From the NCBI RefSeq assembly GCF_000712975.1, contig NZ_JHQL01000004.1, positions 124,001-188,000 of the forward strand: 64,000 nt of DNA, read 5' to 3'. The position numbers and the translations under genes are program-made. Under the pieces are notes generated by a model. That model was given only the letters and a program-made list of their open reading frames with translations. It was not told where the DNA came from and ran no database searches. Below, one piece after another: positions 44,015 to 53,765 of this stretch. Source of the stretch: Vreelandella neptunia (GTDB lineage Bacteria; Pseudomonadota; Gammaproteobacteria; Pseudomonadales; Halomonadaceae). The stretch's first letter is position 1. Each line of letters opens with the position of its first letter.

Positions 44015-46978
44015 ATGCCGAACGAGAACCCAAGATCAAAACGTCTACCCCGTGTCCTGATCATCCTACTATTAAGCGCATTAGTGGCGACGTTGGTGTG
44101 GGTAGGTGGCAGCACCTGGCTGCTCAATAGCCAATGGCTACCAGAACGACTTTCTCAGATCGAAGGGGTCGACGTGCGCTGGACGAATGCAAACAGCCTT
44201 CACCCAGGACGCTGGGAAGTAGAAAATCTTTACTTGGCACGAGAAGACGACAGTTTGCCAATATCCGTTGAAGCCCAGCAGGCAACACTTTCGCTATCAT
44301 TACTGGCACTCCTGCGCGGTGAGCTGCACATACAGGCATTGGATGCCAACGGCATTCGCCGCTTAACCGTCGGCGATATTGCCTTAGAGGCACAAGGCCA
44401 ACTACAGGTGAAGGATACCCAGTTAAGCCGCGCTGCGTTAGCCGTCCCTAGCGTATCGTTGGATATCAGCCAAGGTCGCCTAATACGCCTTAGCGACCAA
44501 GCCTCGCTGGTGCAAGATATTCAGTTACGCGCAGATGCCTCCTTAGAGAGCGTCACTACCGCGCAAATCCCCCGCGAAGAACTCACCGCGGAGTTACTCA
44601 GCGCCCTGTCTGCTCAACTGACCATAGAGGCCCAAGCAGATGCCTGGGACGTCTTTATGCCCTACTTAGAAGCGCTACCCTGGTTGACACTTGATGGTCA
44701 TGGCAACTTAACAGGTGAGCTTAACCTGAGCGACGGCGAGCTACAGCATGGCAGCGTGCTAACCTTAAATGCGCCTGAATTGCGCTTATCGGTGAACGAA
44801 CAGCGCCTGCGACCCCGCGAAACAGACAACCTGCGCTGGTTGATTGCAGAAGCACCGCCTCCGCTCCACACCGCCGTTGGTGAAGGCGCTGTGCGCTTGG
44901 CGGTAGAAAACGATGAGCTTAACTTTTCAACCCAGCTCATCGATGTCGTATTGGCGGATACCCACCCCTACGCCACCAATACGCAACTTCGCCTAGCGAC
45001 CAGTATGCCCAATCAGCGCCTAGACCAACTAGACCTTCCCACTGGCGCCTCACTTGAACTAAAGGGCGACGTCACTCGCCTGGATATGCTTGACCGCTAC
45101 CTGGCACATACATTTGACGGCCAAGGAGTTCGGCTTGCCGGTAACGGTCAAATTGAGGCTAGCGTGACACTACGTGACGCCAAGCCTTATCACGCATCGT
45201 TAGCGATTCAAGCGCCAACACTTGCGGCTAATTTACTTGATTTCACGGCTCAAGGAAGCGGCTCATTGGCCGCACAACTGTCAAACGAAGAGGCGATAGA
45301 CGCGACACTCACCTTCACTGACGCCACCCTCAGCCACCATCAGCGAACGTTGATGGCCGATGCTGCCATTACGCTGAATGCAAGTAGCCCACTAGACCCA
45401 ACGTTGGCGCAAGGAAACGCTACTGCTCGCCTAACCTGGCAATCCGCGCGCTTACCCGACATTAGCGTGTTACAAACCTATCTTAAAGCCGCCTTGCCCG
45501 ACCCAGCCCCCTTACAGCTGCTCAGTGGCCAAGCGACTAGCAGTGGGCGGCTCGACTTCACCACCGAGCAAACGCAGGGTGAGATCCTTTTAGAAGGAGA
45601 GCAATTAGCCACCCGCTGGCAACACACGGAACAGAACGGTGTACTGGAAAGCAACGCGCAGCTTAGATTAGCCATTCGACAAGCGGCTCTGGACGGCACA
45701 AGGCTTGATATCAGCGGTTCACGTCTGCGCTGGCAAGTAGCGGATAGGCACGCTACCAGCGAGCAATTAGAGAGTATTCTAGTACTCAATGATGGCCGCT
45801 TTCAGCGCAATGGAAGTAACAGTGATGGGGATAAACCGCTCAGCGGCGAGTTTTCACTCGAAGGTAGCGTTCAGCGACTGGGGTTCTTAAATATCTTTTT
45901 ACCCGACGCCCACGGGCTGGCACTTTCCGGTAACGGCCAACTATTCGCTCAGGGAGCTTTTCGTAATGATCGCTTATTAGCACCCACTCGCCTACGGGTG
46001 AATGCCAACCAGCTTGAGGTGGCATTTTTAGATTACATCGCTACTGGGCGCGGCGAACTGACGGCCCAACTCGACACGTCTGAGCAGGCCCGGCTTTCGT
46101 TAGGCATTCCACACTTTGCGCTGATGCGCCAAGACGATGACCGCCCCCATTTGGAGGGCCGCCACTTTGCACTCACAACTGAAACAGCCCGCTTTAGTGA
46201 CGTGCTGGAGTCGCCAGAGCCCGATTTATTCACTACTCGCATCGCGCTGCCTATTACGGAGGTGCCTGACTTCACCCGTTATAACCGTTACCTACCTGAA
46301 GATGCAGGAGTTACCTTGCTGGGCGGCCAAGCTAGCCTAACCAGCGAATGGCTACTGGATGGACTTACCGCTCAGGGAGATATTACCCTACGTGCATTTG
46401 GTGCCGAACTAGCACTACTTGATCAGCAGTTAAAGGGCGATGTTGAACTACATCTGCGGCTTACCGAAGGTGATTTAGAAACACGGCGCTTCAACGCCAA
46501 TGACTCTTTCCTGCGGCTAGAAAATGTTTTTCGGCAAAGCTCGGAAGGCGCACAAGATGCTGGCTGGTGGGTGCAACTTAGCATGGACGAAGCACAGCTT
46601 GAGTGGGGTGACCCTATTCGCTTAACTAGCCAACTGCGCCTTGGCATGCGTGATACCGGGCTATTGGCCCGGCTCTTCCTAGCCCGCGCCAGGCAAAGTG
46701 ACTGGCTGGGGCGGCTATTAAACGTCCATGGCATTAACGGTAACGCGCAGCTTCAGATCAACGGCGAACGCATACGCCTACATAACCTCACGCTTACCGG
46801 TGGTCCGCTGTTACTGCTTTCAGATGTCACATTATCTGACAAAAGCGCCAACGGTGCGCTCTATGCACACCTTGGCGCATTAGGAATAGGCGTAGAGCTG
46901 ATCGATAGCGAACCCACATTGAAGGTAGTGCAACCAAGGCGCTGGTTTGATCGCTGGCGAGAAGCACGTGCATTTTGA
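44015..46978 (+). CDS. Large AsmA/YdbH-like envelope protein
   Basis: A 987-residue protein with one N-terminal TM anchor (about 11-35, RVLIILLLSALVATLVWVGG) and a very long periplasmic part made of repeated short beta strands (LTLDGHGNLTGELNLSDGEL, VRLAGNGQIEASVTLRDAKP, LALSGNGQLFAQGAF), as in AsmA/TamB/YhdP/YdbH bridge-like lipid-transfer proteins. The closest remembered architecture is YdbH; assignment among these is inference. AAGGAAG precedes the ATG. A likely inner-to-outer-membrane phospholipid transport role follows from the family, not from this locus. Confidence 0.75.
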   Translation: MPNENPRSKRLPRVLIILLLSALVATLVWVGGSTWLLNSQWLPERLSQIEGVDVRWTNANSLHPGRWEVENLYLAREDDSLPISVEAQQATLSLSLLALLRGELHIQALDANGIRRLTVGDIALEAQGQLQVKDTQLSRAALAVPSVSLDISQGRLIRLSDQASLVQDIQLRADASLESVTTAQIPREELTAELLSALSAQLTIEAQADAWDVFMPYLEALPWLTLDGHGNLTGELNLSDGELQHGSVLTLNAPELRLSVNEQRLRPRETDNLRWLIAEAPPPLHTAVGEGAVRLAVENDELNFSTQLIDVVLADTHPYATNTQLRLATSMPNQRLDQLDLPTGASLELKGDVTRLDMLDRYLAHTFDGQGVRLAGNGQIEASVTLRDAKPYHASLAIQAPTLAANLLDFTAQGSGSLAAQLSNEEAIDATLTFTDATLSHHQRTLMADAAITLNASSPLDPTLAQGNATARLTWQSARLPDISVLQTYLKAALPDPAPLQLLSGQATSSGRLDFTTEQTQGEILLEGEQLATRWQHTEQNGVLESNAQLRLAIRQAALDGTRLDISGSRLRWQVADRHATSEQLESILVLNDGRFQRNGSNSDGDKPLSGEFSLEGSVQRLGFLNIFLPDAHGLALSGNGQLFAQGAFRNDRLLAPTRLRVNANQLEVAFLDYIATGRGELTAQLDTSEQARLSLGIPHFALMRQDDDRPHLEGRHFALTTETARFSDVLESPEPDLFTTRIALPITEVPDFTRYNRYLPEDAGVTLLGGQASLTSEWLLDGLTAQGDITLRAFGAELALLDQQLKGDVELHLRLTEGDLETRRFNANDSFLRLENVFRQSSEGAQDAGWWVQLSMDEAQLEWGDPIRLTSQLRLGMRDTGLLARLFLARARQSDWLGRLLNVHGINGNAQLQINGERIRLHNLTLTGGPLLLLSDVTLSDKSANGALYAHLGALGIGVELIDSEPTLKVVQPRRWFDRWREARAF

Positions 46979-47038
46979 AAGTAAATGAGAGAGAAGATAG
47001 CGACGAACACAAGAAAAAATGAAGGAAAAGAATAGGCG

Positions 47039-47072
47039 CGCCTACTTTTAGCGACATCGCAAAAAGTAGGCG
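47039..47072. terminator. Bidirectional terminator hairpin
   Basis: Perfect 11-bp inverted repeat CGCCTACTTTT / AAAAGTAGGCG around 12 bases, between the convergent AsmA-like and TRIC genes. The stem has G/C bases outside and A/T bases inside, with no long U-tract after it, so efficiency is uncertain. Confidence 0.6.
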
Positions 47073-47078
47073 TTCAGG

Positions 47079-47795
47079 CTAACGCTTTGTGCGTTCCCGG
47101 CGAATCATCCGCACCCGCTCTTTGGCTTTCTGAGGGGTTGATAACGGTACGGCAGACTCATCATGGGTTTTCGGTGGTAGGGTTACCCAGGCAAACACCG
47201 GTAACGCCAGGTGCCAGTAAATCGCCGCTAGGCGCAACCCAAGTGTCACTGTTAAAGCAGCTGCAATTGCAACGGTTAGCGGCGCCTCTAACGCATCGAA
47301 CGCCACGTAAACAATGCCCCCCGCCAAGGCTGCGGTCGCGTAGATCTCTTCACGGAGCACCATGGGCACCCGCTGGGCTAGCACATCACGAATCATGCCA
47401 CCTGCCACACCGGTCATCATACCCATTAACACCGCCACAACGCCTGATGTACCCAGCAGCAATGCTTTATGAGTGCCAATGACGGTAAATAGCGCCAGCC
47501 CAAATGCATCAGCAACAGGTAGAAAGCCCCGAGAAAGGCGATGAATATAGTGAAACCCTACCAAGGATACGCCCACTGTGGCTAATATCACCCACAAATA
47601 GGTCGGATCTGTCACCCAGAATACCGGGCGAACGCCTAGCACCAAGTCCCTGAGCGTGCCGCCACCGATGCCCGTCACCGCCGCGAGCACCAGCATACCG
47701 AAGGGGTCCATCCGCGAGCGGCATGCCAAAATCACACCTGACAAAGCAAATACGATGACCCCCGCCATATCCAACCAGTAAATCACACCCGACAC
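47079..47795 (-). CDS. Trimeric intracellular cation channel (TRIC, UPF0126) family protein
   Basis: A 238-residue, seven-helix protein with the two internal repeats of bacterial TRIC channels. The repeat motifs are TGIGGGTLRDLVLG (about 41-54) and TGVAGGMIRDVLAQRVPMVL (about 127-146), each with the kinked Gly-Gly-Gly and Arg-Asp pair. Probably a K+ or monovalent-cation channel. GTG start after AAGGAG. The C-terminal tail is basic. Confidence 0.92.
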   Translation of the reverse strand: MSGVIYWLDMAGVIVFALSGVILACRSRMDPFGMLVLAAVTGIGGGTLRDLVLGVRPVFWVTDPTYLWVILATVGVSLVGFHYIHRLSRGFLPVADAFGLALFTVIGTHKALLLGTSGVVAVLMGMMTGVAGGMIRDVLAQRVPMVLREEIYATAALAGGIVYVAFDALEAPLTVAIAAALTVTLGLRLAAIYWHLALPVFAWVTLPPKTHDESAVPLSTPQKAKERVRMIRRERTKR

Positions 47796-47885
47796 GCGAC
47801 GCTCCTTAGAGACATGCTTAATAAGGCGAGCAGAATAGCACTCCTGTGAATGGGAGGGTCATCCCAAAAGCGATGAAAATATTAA

Positions 47886-48383
47886 CTAGTGACCATGGCG
47901 CTCTAACCATTCGCGAAGGAAAGCAATTTCACTCTCTTGAGCAGCAACAATATCTTCTGCCAGTTGGCGAATCTCAGAATCTTCGCCGTACTCCAACACA
48001 ATTTCTGCCATAGCAATAGCGCCTTCATGATGAGGAATCATACCTTTAGCGAAATCTATATCTGGGTTGCCTGTAAATGACATTGCCATATCTTCATGCA
48101 TACGATCACTGGCAGTTTGATACGCTGTAACGGCTGGATTTTCTTCCTGTGCCTGCGCCGGTGCTCCATGGTGGCCATGGCTACCATGCTGTGTACGGCT
48201 ATCTTGTTGTGTATGGCTATCATGATGGTCATAGCTGCCATGATGGTCATAGCTGCCATGATGATCAGCAAACAGTAAAGGAGCCGCCATCAAACTCGCC
48301 ATGGCGACAACACTCACCGCCACGTTTAATGGATTTAATAAACGTGCACTGGCTAATTTACATGTTAAAACAACGAGCGACAT
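47886..48383 (-). CDS. DUF305 protein with His-rich repeats
   Basis: A 165-residue exported protein. A hydrophobic signal (about 19-39) is followed by a His/Ser/Tyr-rich repeat region (40-73) made of DHHGSY units (18-bp DNA repeats), then a DUF305 ferritin-like domain with MHEDMAMSFTGNPDIDFAKG and GMIPHHEGAIAMAEIVLEYG. DUF305 proteins are linked to copper or other metal handling; the His-rich insert could bind Cu or Zn (inference). Start MSLVVL after GGGAGAG. Confidence 0.88.
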   Translation of the reverse strand: MSLVVLTCKLASARLLNPLNVAVSVVAMASLMAAPLLFADHHGSYDHHGSYDHHDSHTQQDSRTQHGSHGHHGAPAQAQEENPAVTAYQTASDRMHEDMAMSFTGNPDIDFAKGMIPHHEGAIAMAEIVLEYGEDSEIRQLAEDIVAAQESEIAFLREWLERHGH

Positions 48384-48539
48384 AGCAACTCTCCCAGAGA
48401 GTGATAAAAGCATGAAATAAGAGGAAATAGAGTTTAAAACCTATAGGCAGCACACAGGTCAACAGACGTCGAGTAGGTTACTCTAGTGGACAGCTGATTC
48501 TAGTGAACAGCTTCACCCATAGACTGCATAGGAGCACAC

Positions 48540-49043
48540 ATGGACTGGAACCCTGCTTATACGTGGTTGGTGATTGCCCTGTTGCTAAGCTTGGCAGAAC
48601 TAACCTCCGGCGCAATGCTACTGCTTGCGCTGGGGATCGCTGCGGCGCTGACCGCCGCGGTAACGGCGCTGGGGTTATCGCTACCTTGGCAGTTGCTCAG
48701 CATGGGGGTTTTCGCAGGCATTCTAGTACCCTTAGGCGTTATGGTAATCCGCCCGCGCTTTTCGCCAAAAGGCGTTGCCTATGGCACAACGGGTACCGGC
48801 GTTGAAAAAGACAACCAGTACAGAACGCTGATACGTGACTTTGACAGTGCAACCGGTATTAAAGTGAACGGTGACTTCTACCGTTTACGGGTGATCGAAA
48901 GCGGTGATACTGAGCTGCCGCCAGGAACCCAAGTGGTCTTTAAACGCTTTGAAGGTACAACGGCCTTAGTGACGCTGACACCTTCAACAGACGCTACTTC
49001 CCAGGATGCAATTTCCAACGCAAGGAGCCATAAACATGAATAG
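48540..49043 (+). CDS. NfeD family membrane protein
   Basis: A 167-residue NfeD1b-type protein: two or three TM helices (WLVIALLLSLAELTSGAML, LLALGIAAALTAAVTALGLS, LLSMGVFAGILVPLGVMVI) then an OB-fold domain (about 95-150) ending in VVFKRFEGTTALVTLTP. AGGAG precedes the ATG. It overlaps the next gene by 8 bases; NfeD-SPFH pairs form membrane microdomain complexes, and SPFH partners are often stabilised by NfeD. Confidence 0.9.
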   Translation: MDWNPAYTWLVIALLLSLAELTSGAMLLLALGIAAALTAAVTALGLSLPWQLLSMGVFAGILVPLGVMVIRPRFSPKGVAYGTTGTGVEKDNQYRTLIRDFDSATGIKVNGDFYRLRVIESGDTELPPGTQVVFKRFEGTTALVTLTPSTDATSQDAISNARSHKHE

Positions 49044-50100
49044 CCTCATGGATTTCTCGATTAGCCCAGGCCTGCTCATCAGCCTGATTATCGTCGTTAT
49101 TGGCGTGCTCATCATCTCGAAAGGATTGGTCATTGTTCGCCAGTCAGAAGTGATGGTGATCGAGCGTCTCGGTTCGTTTCATCGCGTACTTGAAAGCGGC
49201 ATCAACATTATTATTCCGTTTATTGAGCAGCCGCGTGCGATCACAATGCTGCGCTATCGCAAGATGGGCGAAGACTACACAGCCATTACCAGCGATGAAA
49301 TCCGTATTGACCGCCGTGAAACGGTCATGGACTTTCCTGGCCAGCCAGTTGTCACCACAGATAACGTCACCGTGAGAATCAATGGTGCGCTCTACTACCA
49401 AATTATTGACCCTAAACGTGCCGTCTACGAAGTAGAAAATATGAGTCAAGCCGTCGAGGTGCTGGCAAAAACCACGCTTCGCTCAGTAGTCGGTAAGATG
49501 GAGCTAGATAAACTGTTTGAGTCCCGTGCTGAGGTGAACAATGAAATCCAGGCAGCAATGGAGGAGCCCGCGTCCAAATGGGGAGTCAAGATCTCCCGCG
49601 TAGAGGTGCAAGATATTGCCATGCCGGACGAGGTAGAAACCGCAATGCGCCTGCAAATGGCTGCCGAACGTAAACGCCGTGCGACGGTAACAGAAGCAGA
49701 AGGTGAAAAGTCCGCCGCCATTGCAATGGCGCAAGGGCAGCGTGAGTCGGCCATTCTAAATGCCCAGGGGGACAAAGAGTCAGCAATTCTACGCGCCCAA
49801 GGTGAACAGGAATCTATTAAGCTTGTGCTTAGCGCCATCGGCGACAGCGAAGAGAACAAGCGCACCGTAGTGGGCTACCTACTTGGCCAAAGCTATATCA
49901 AAGGGCTGCCCAACATGGCGAAAGACGGAGAGCGGGTATTCGTGCCTTACGAGTCCTCTGCTCTACTGGGGTCAATGGGCATGTTCCGTGAAATGGCGGG
50001 CTCCCCCGAAGACACTGTCGCTAATCACTTAAAACAGCGCAACAGCAGCGAAAGCGGCTTTCGTAGCGGTATCGTCGGTGGCGCGGCTGGCGGTCATTAA
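49036..50100 (+). CDS. SPFH/band-7 family protein (paraslipin, QmcA-like)
   Basis: A 354-residue stomatin-like protein: N-terminal TM (about 9-31), SPFH domain (VRQSEVMVIERLGSFHRVLE then SGINIIIPFIEQ), and a C-terminal coiled coil with tandem AILNAQGDKESAILRAQGEQ-type repeats. RRETVMDFPGQPVVTTDNVT is the paraslipin core. SD AAGGAG. Start MNSLMDFSI overlaps the NfeD stop, a translationally coupled pair resembling E. coli ybbK (qmcA)-ybbL. Confidence 0.93.
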   Translation: MNSLMDFSISPGLLISLIIVVIGVLIISKGLVIVRQSEVMVIERLGSFHRVLESGINIIIPFIEQPRAITMLRYRKMGEDYTAITSDEIRIDRRETVMDFPGQPVVTTDNVTVRINGALYYQIIDPKRAVYEVENMSQAVEVLAKTTLRSVVGKMELDKLFESRAEVNNEIQAAMEEPASKWGVKISRVEVQDIAMPDEVETAMRLQMAAERKRRATVTEAEGEKSAAIAMAQGQRESAILNAQGDKESAILRAQGEQESIKLVLSAIGDSEENKRTVVGYLLGQSYIKGLPNMAKDGERVFVPYESSALLGSMGMFREMAGSPEDTVANHLKQRNSSESGFRSGIVGGAAGGH

Positions 50101-50441
50101 TTGTTTAGTGATAAATAATTATTTTGTAGTCATTTAAAAAGTACTATTTCAATAATACCAGGCTAAATGCTATTTCTAGAGGTGTTATACCTAGAGGCAG
50201 TGTGAAACACGGTTAGGCTGGTTAAAAAACCCAGCCAACCCTGTTTCATAGTTGACTCTGTTTATTAGTGTTATCACGCATTTTAACGTTAAAGGCACTG
50301 TCATCGCCTGATGTTTCTTGCTAGTTAAGCGGGCGGCTGGGGTTAGTGTTTTTATCATCGCGCCTCAACCAACTCATCGGATTATTGGGCTGAGGCACTT
50401 TTCAGCACAAGGATTGTAACCAGTAGATTAGGGCGTTCATC
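50101..50441. other. Intergenic region after the SPFH gene
   Basis: 341 bases, no gene. It holds an imperfect stem-loop at 50204-50247 (AACACGGTTAGGCTGG against CCAGCCAACCCTGTTT, with ACCC-rich sides), a probable terminator or RNA end for the nfeD-SPFH operon. The remainder upstream of the cyclase is AT-rich and presumably carries its promoter. Confidence 0.5.
50204..50247 (+). terminator. Probable terminator of the nfeD-SPFH operon
   Basis: Stem GGCTGG / CCAGCC extended by paired GTT/AAC and CACGG/CCCTG-type sides around a TTAAAAAAC loop. The rightward exit reads TGTTTCATAGTT; U-tract weak. Confidence 0.5.
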
Positions 50442-52241
50442 ATGCTGCCTCATTGGCTTGCCATACGTCACTGCACCCAGCTGCTTCTAATACTGGCTGC
50501 TTTTGTGCTCCTGCCTAGTGGCCTTACCGCTGCTGCTCAGCCCCTACCGCTGCAAAATTGGGAATTTCGCTGGGGTGACTCACCACTTGATTCAAATAAC
50601 CAGCCACAATGGCTACACGGCAATTTTAGTGAATGGCAGTCAATTGACTCTCCGTTTAATCCACCGGGACGCGAAGGGCACGAGCATCTTTGGTTGCGAA
50701 CGACGCTGCCAGCCGGTGACTGGAACGACCCGGTTCTATTTATCACTAGCATTAATCTTATCGGTCAAGTTTATCTAGGCGACACGCTTATTTATCAATA
50801 CGGGGAGTTTGACGATCTAGGAAAGGGGGATTTTGCTGGCTGGCCCTGGCATATGATTGACCTTCCCCAAGATGCCGCCGGCCAGCCCCTCACTTTTCGC
50901 TTCTATTCGTACTACACCAGTATTGGCTTGTGGGGCCAAATCCAGGTAATGGAGCGTAGTGATGTTCTAAAGCAAGTGATTCACGACTCTACTAAAGATT
51001 TAGCCGTCAGTGCGCTGGTATTAGTGTTGGCTATTCTCGCAACCATTTTCACATTAATTGGCCCTGAACGACGCGGTTTTAGTGCCATTGCGCTATTTGC
51101 CTACGCTTCGGGGCTGATGTTAATTGCAGAAACTCCAGCGCGCCAACTAATGGCAGATGGAGCGCTAGCCTGGGACATATTGCGTGCTGGAAGTTACTAC
51201 ACCCTGCCAGTGGCATTGGGCTTATTGCTCAGCGACTGGTTGGAGGGCACTGCTAAGCGCTGGATAACCCGGCTGTGGATTATTCACCTAGTATATCTCG
51301 TTGCCACTATGGGGCTAGTGCAGCTTGGTGTGATCAGCCTTTCAATCACTTTTCCCATCTTTGACGTAATGCTAGCTATCACACTTCCCATGATGCTGGT
51401 ACTCGCACTTATGCGCTTTCAACGACTGAAAGTGGAGCAGCGGTTGCTGGTGGTTAGCTTTACGTTTTTTGCACCGTTGTTGTTAGCTGATATGGCCGTT
51501 GCTCACGGCTTTGTAACCTGGCGCAACGTACCATTAAGCTATGGCACATTAGCTTTCACTCTCGCCAATGCTGCTATTTTCCTATGGCACTACCGCCATA
51601 CCCAGCAACAGCTTGCTATCGCGAATGAAACGCTTGAGCAACAGGTAGCGTCTCGGACAGCCGATCTCGACAAGCTGGTTCAGGAACTCGAAGGGCTATC
51701 ATTTAAAGACCCACTAACAGGGCTGCATAACCGACGCCACTTCGATACTGCGTTTGATCATCACTGTCAGCGAGCGCAACAATACGCCAGCCAACTTTCA
51801 GTTTTAATGCTTGATATCGATCATTTCAAACAGATTAACGACGTTTTTGGTCACGATACAGGAGACGCTGTATTGGTAGAGGTCGCACGACTACTACGCC
51901 AACATTTACGCGGTCTTGATGTTATCTGTCGTTTCGGTGGCGAAGAGTTTATTGCTCTGCTACCTGCCACGTCCCAAATCGCTGCGGAGTCCAGGGCAAA
52001 CACGCTACTAGCCTCTATATCTCAAGAGATATTTACTCATGAAGGCACGGCTCTTCGGCAAATAACGCTGTCCTGCGGGATAGCCACCTACCCTGATCAC
52101 ACTCGAGACCCAAAGAAGCTATTACGACTCGCTGACGAAGCCCTTTATCACGCAAAACACAGCGGACGAAACCGCTGTGTTGTTTGGGAAGAATCGCTTG
52201 AAGAGCAAAGCTACTTGTTTAGTAAACAACAAACGCTATGA
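50442..52241 (+). CDS. Diguanylate cyclase with 7TM/periplasmic sensor
   Basis: A 599-residue inner-membrane c-di-GMP synthase. Signal peptide (about 1-33, LLLILAAFVLLPSGLTAAAQ), a periplasmic beta-rich sensor (about 34-180) of the 7TMR-DISM-like type, about seven TM helices (185-385), a short coiled coil (NETLEQQVASRTADLDKLVQ), and a GGDEF domain (about 415-585). Active-site GGEEF lies in CRFGGEEFIALLP, with an I-site RGLD five residues upstream for product inhibition. The sensor ligand is not known. Confidence 0.93.
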   Translation: MLPHWLAIRHCTQLLLILAAFVLLPSGLTAAAQPLPLQNWEFRWGDSPLDSNNQPQWLHGNFSEWQSIDSPFNPPGREGHEHLWLRTTLPAGDWNDPVLFITSINLIGQVYLGDTLIYQYGEFDDLGKGDFAGWPWHMIDLPQDAAGQPLTFRFYSYYTSIGLWGQIQVMERSDVLKQVIHDSTKDLAVSALVLVLAILATIFTLIGPERRGFSAIALFAYASGLMLIAETPARQLMADGALAWDILRAGSYYTLPVALGLLLSDWLEGTAKRWITRLWIIHLVYLVATMGLVQLGVISLSITFPIFDVMLAITLPMMLVLALMRFQRLKVEQRLLVVSFTFFAPLLLADMAVAHGFVTWRNVPLSYGTLAFTLANAAIFLWHYRHTQQQLAIANETLEQQVASRTADLDKLVQELEGLSFKDPLTGLHNRRHFDTAFDHHCQRAQQYASQLSVLMLDIDHFKQINDVFGHDTGDAVLVEVARLLRQHLRGLDVICRFGGEEFIALLPATSQIAAESRANTLLASISQEIFTHEGTALRQITLSCGIATYPDHTRDPKKLLRLADEALYHAKHSGRNRCVVWEESLEEQSYLFSKQQTL

Positions 52242-52245
52242 ACAA

Positions 52246-52267
52246 ACGCCATCAACATTAATGGCGT
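52246..52267. terminator. Small hairpin between convergent genes
   Basis: ACGCCAT / ATGGCGT perfect 7-bp stem with an 8-base loop, between the diguanylate cyclase stop and the DUF2252 stop. On the leftward strand it is followed by TTGTTC. Weak terminator candidate. Confidence 0.35.
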
Positions 52268-52273
52268 AGCCTC

Positions 52274-53623
52274 TTAGCAAGAATCCGTCGCCAGAAAGTG
52301 CTCAACAAATACCTCGTAATCTTGTGATACGCAGTCGGCATAAGCAACCGCAAGGGTAGATACCACCTCAATAAATTGCGCTTCACGTCCTTCCAAGCGC
52401 TGACATACCGCGTTGGCAAATGGTGCAGAATGCCCACGGTGAAGAGCCTGGGCACCGCGCAGATGTTCACGTGCGAGAATTTCTCCCCACTGACGCGCTA
52501 ACTTGCGATAAGACTTGCCCCCTGAAAGTTTGTGGGTAGGCACATCTTTTTTGAATGGAGACCGCTCTCTGACCGAAAACACTTTGCCGTTCATGGTCAG
52601 CCAACCCAAGTAGGCGTCCGGGTGTTCAGCAATGGCATGAAAGGCTGCCGCATGGCGAATGCCTTCATTAGGAAATAACTTTCGCCACGCCTGCTGCTGA
52701 GCTTTATTCATTAAGCTGTAAGCTTCCGGCGTTACCTGTTCTTTAACATCTAATATAACGTCGTCGTGTTCATGAGCCGCACCACCCTCGATTAATACAT
52801 AATAGCGCTCGACACCTAGCGAGCCCGTTCCCGCATCTAGGCGGCGCGCGGTATCTTTTACACGAAAGTGTTTTGGGTCACTCTCTTTGATCGGATGCTG
52901 TAGCGTCTGTTGGTACTCTTGCTCAATCAAACGACGCAGCTGGCTGGCGACATCTGCAGGTAAGTTCGCTAACTTGCCAGGGCGCTCGGCAAATATGCGC
53001 CCTTTCTGCTCATCTAGAGTCGTCCATTTTTCCAGCATACGCGCCCGACTCTGCTTATCGGCAACTTTCCCCATAAACGGCTTGAGTGGCCCTTTGGCGC
53101 TATCCAAAGTCACCGCATCAATGGGCAGCTCTTTAGTATGGTCATCTTTTACATGAGCTTCTTTGTAATCCGCTAGCGTATGGATGTACCCCTCTAACAG
53201 CTTTTTCAGCGCTTTATCAGACGCTTTAGAACTTAACGCTGCGTTTTCACGGCTATCCAACACTACGCTGATCGCCAGCCGCCATACATCGTATTGATAG
53301 TCGCCTATCAACGCATCATCAAAATCATCCATGCCATAGCGCACTTGGTCATCGTGGTGACCATAAGCACCAAAGTTATAAATATGCGCATCGCCTTGAA
53401 GCCATGTTTGGGTAGACGGCCATCCGCCAAATAGCGCAAAACGCCAGTCATGCCATACGTCCTGCCAATATAAGTGATTAGTTCCACGAAAGAATCGGTA
53501 GGGAGAGGCAGCCATCTTGGCGTACTTTGCTTGGCGGTGTGCCACATTTAGCGGGGCATTCACCTGCTGAATCGCCTCAATCACTTGCTGTGGGCGGTTA
53601 TGTCCGGTTAGTGCATGGCTCAT
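52274..53623 (-). CDS. DUF2252 family protein
   Basis: A 449-residue protein of the DUF2252 family. Visible: SPYRFFRGTNHLYWQDVWHD near 40-60, TWLQGDAHIYNFGAYG (about 93-108), and the acidic YGMDDFDDALIGDYQYDVWR (about 116-135), which recalls the catalytic loop of small-molecule kinases. The family resembles aminoglycoside-phosphotransferase-like kinases, so I infer a kinase-like fold with unknown substrate. SD AAAGG. Confidence 0.85.
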   Translation of the reverse strand: MSHALTGHNRPQQVIEAIQQVNAPLNVAHRQAKYAKMAASPYRFFRGTNHLYWQDVWHDWRFALFGGWPSTQTWLQGDAHIYNFGAYGHHDDQVRYGMDDFDDALIGDYQYDVWRLAISVVLDSRENAALSSKASDKALKKLLEGYIHTLADYKEAHVKDDHTKELPIDAVTLDSAKGPLKPFMGKVADKQSRARMLEKWTTLDEQKGRIFAERPGKLANLPADVASQLRRLIEQEYQQTLQHPIKESDPKHFRVKDTARRLDAGTGSLGVERYYVLIEGGAAHEHDDVILDVKEQVTPEAYSLMNKAQQQAWRKLFPNEGIRHAAAFHAIAEHPDAYLGWLTMNGKVFSVRERSPFKKDVPTHKLSGGKSYRKLARQWGEILAREHLRGAQALHRGHSAPFANAVCQRLEGREAQFIEVVSTLAVAYADCVSQDYEVFVEHFLATDSC

Positions 53624-53765
53624 CGCATTGCCTTTTTCTGTGCGTAAAAAGCATTCTGCTATCAGCGTAGGTGAGAAACGTTAAGAGAATAAGTCATTAG
53701 CAAATTTTAACTATAGCCAGTTAGCTAACTCGGGTATCGACGAATTCCCCAACGTTAAGATCTGG

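Noticed and set aside
48096-48385. Rightward frames rich in Met, His and Gly over the DUF305 gene
   Set aside because: Antisense shadows of the His-rich repeat; the leftward DUF305 frame explains the region.
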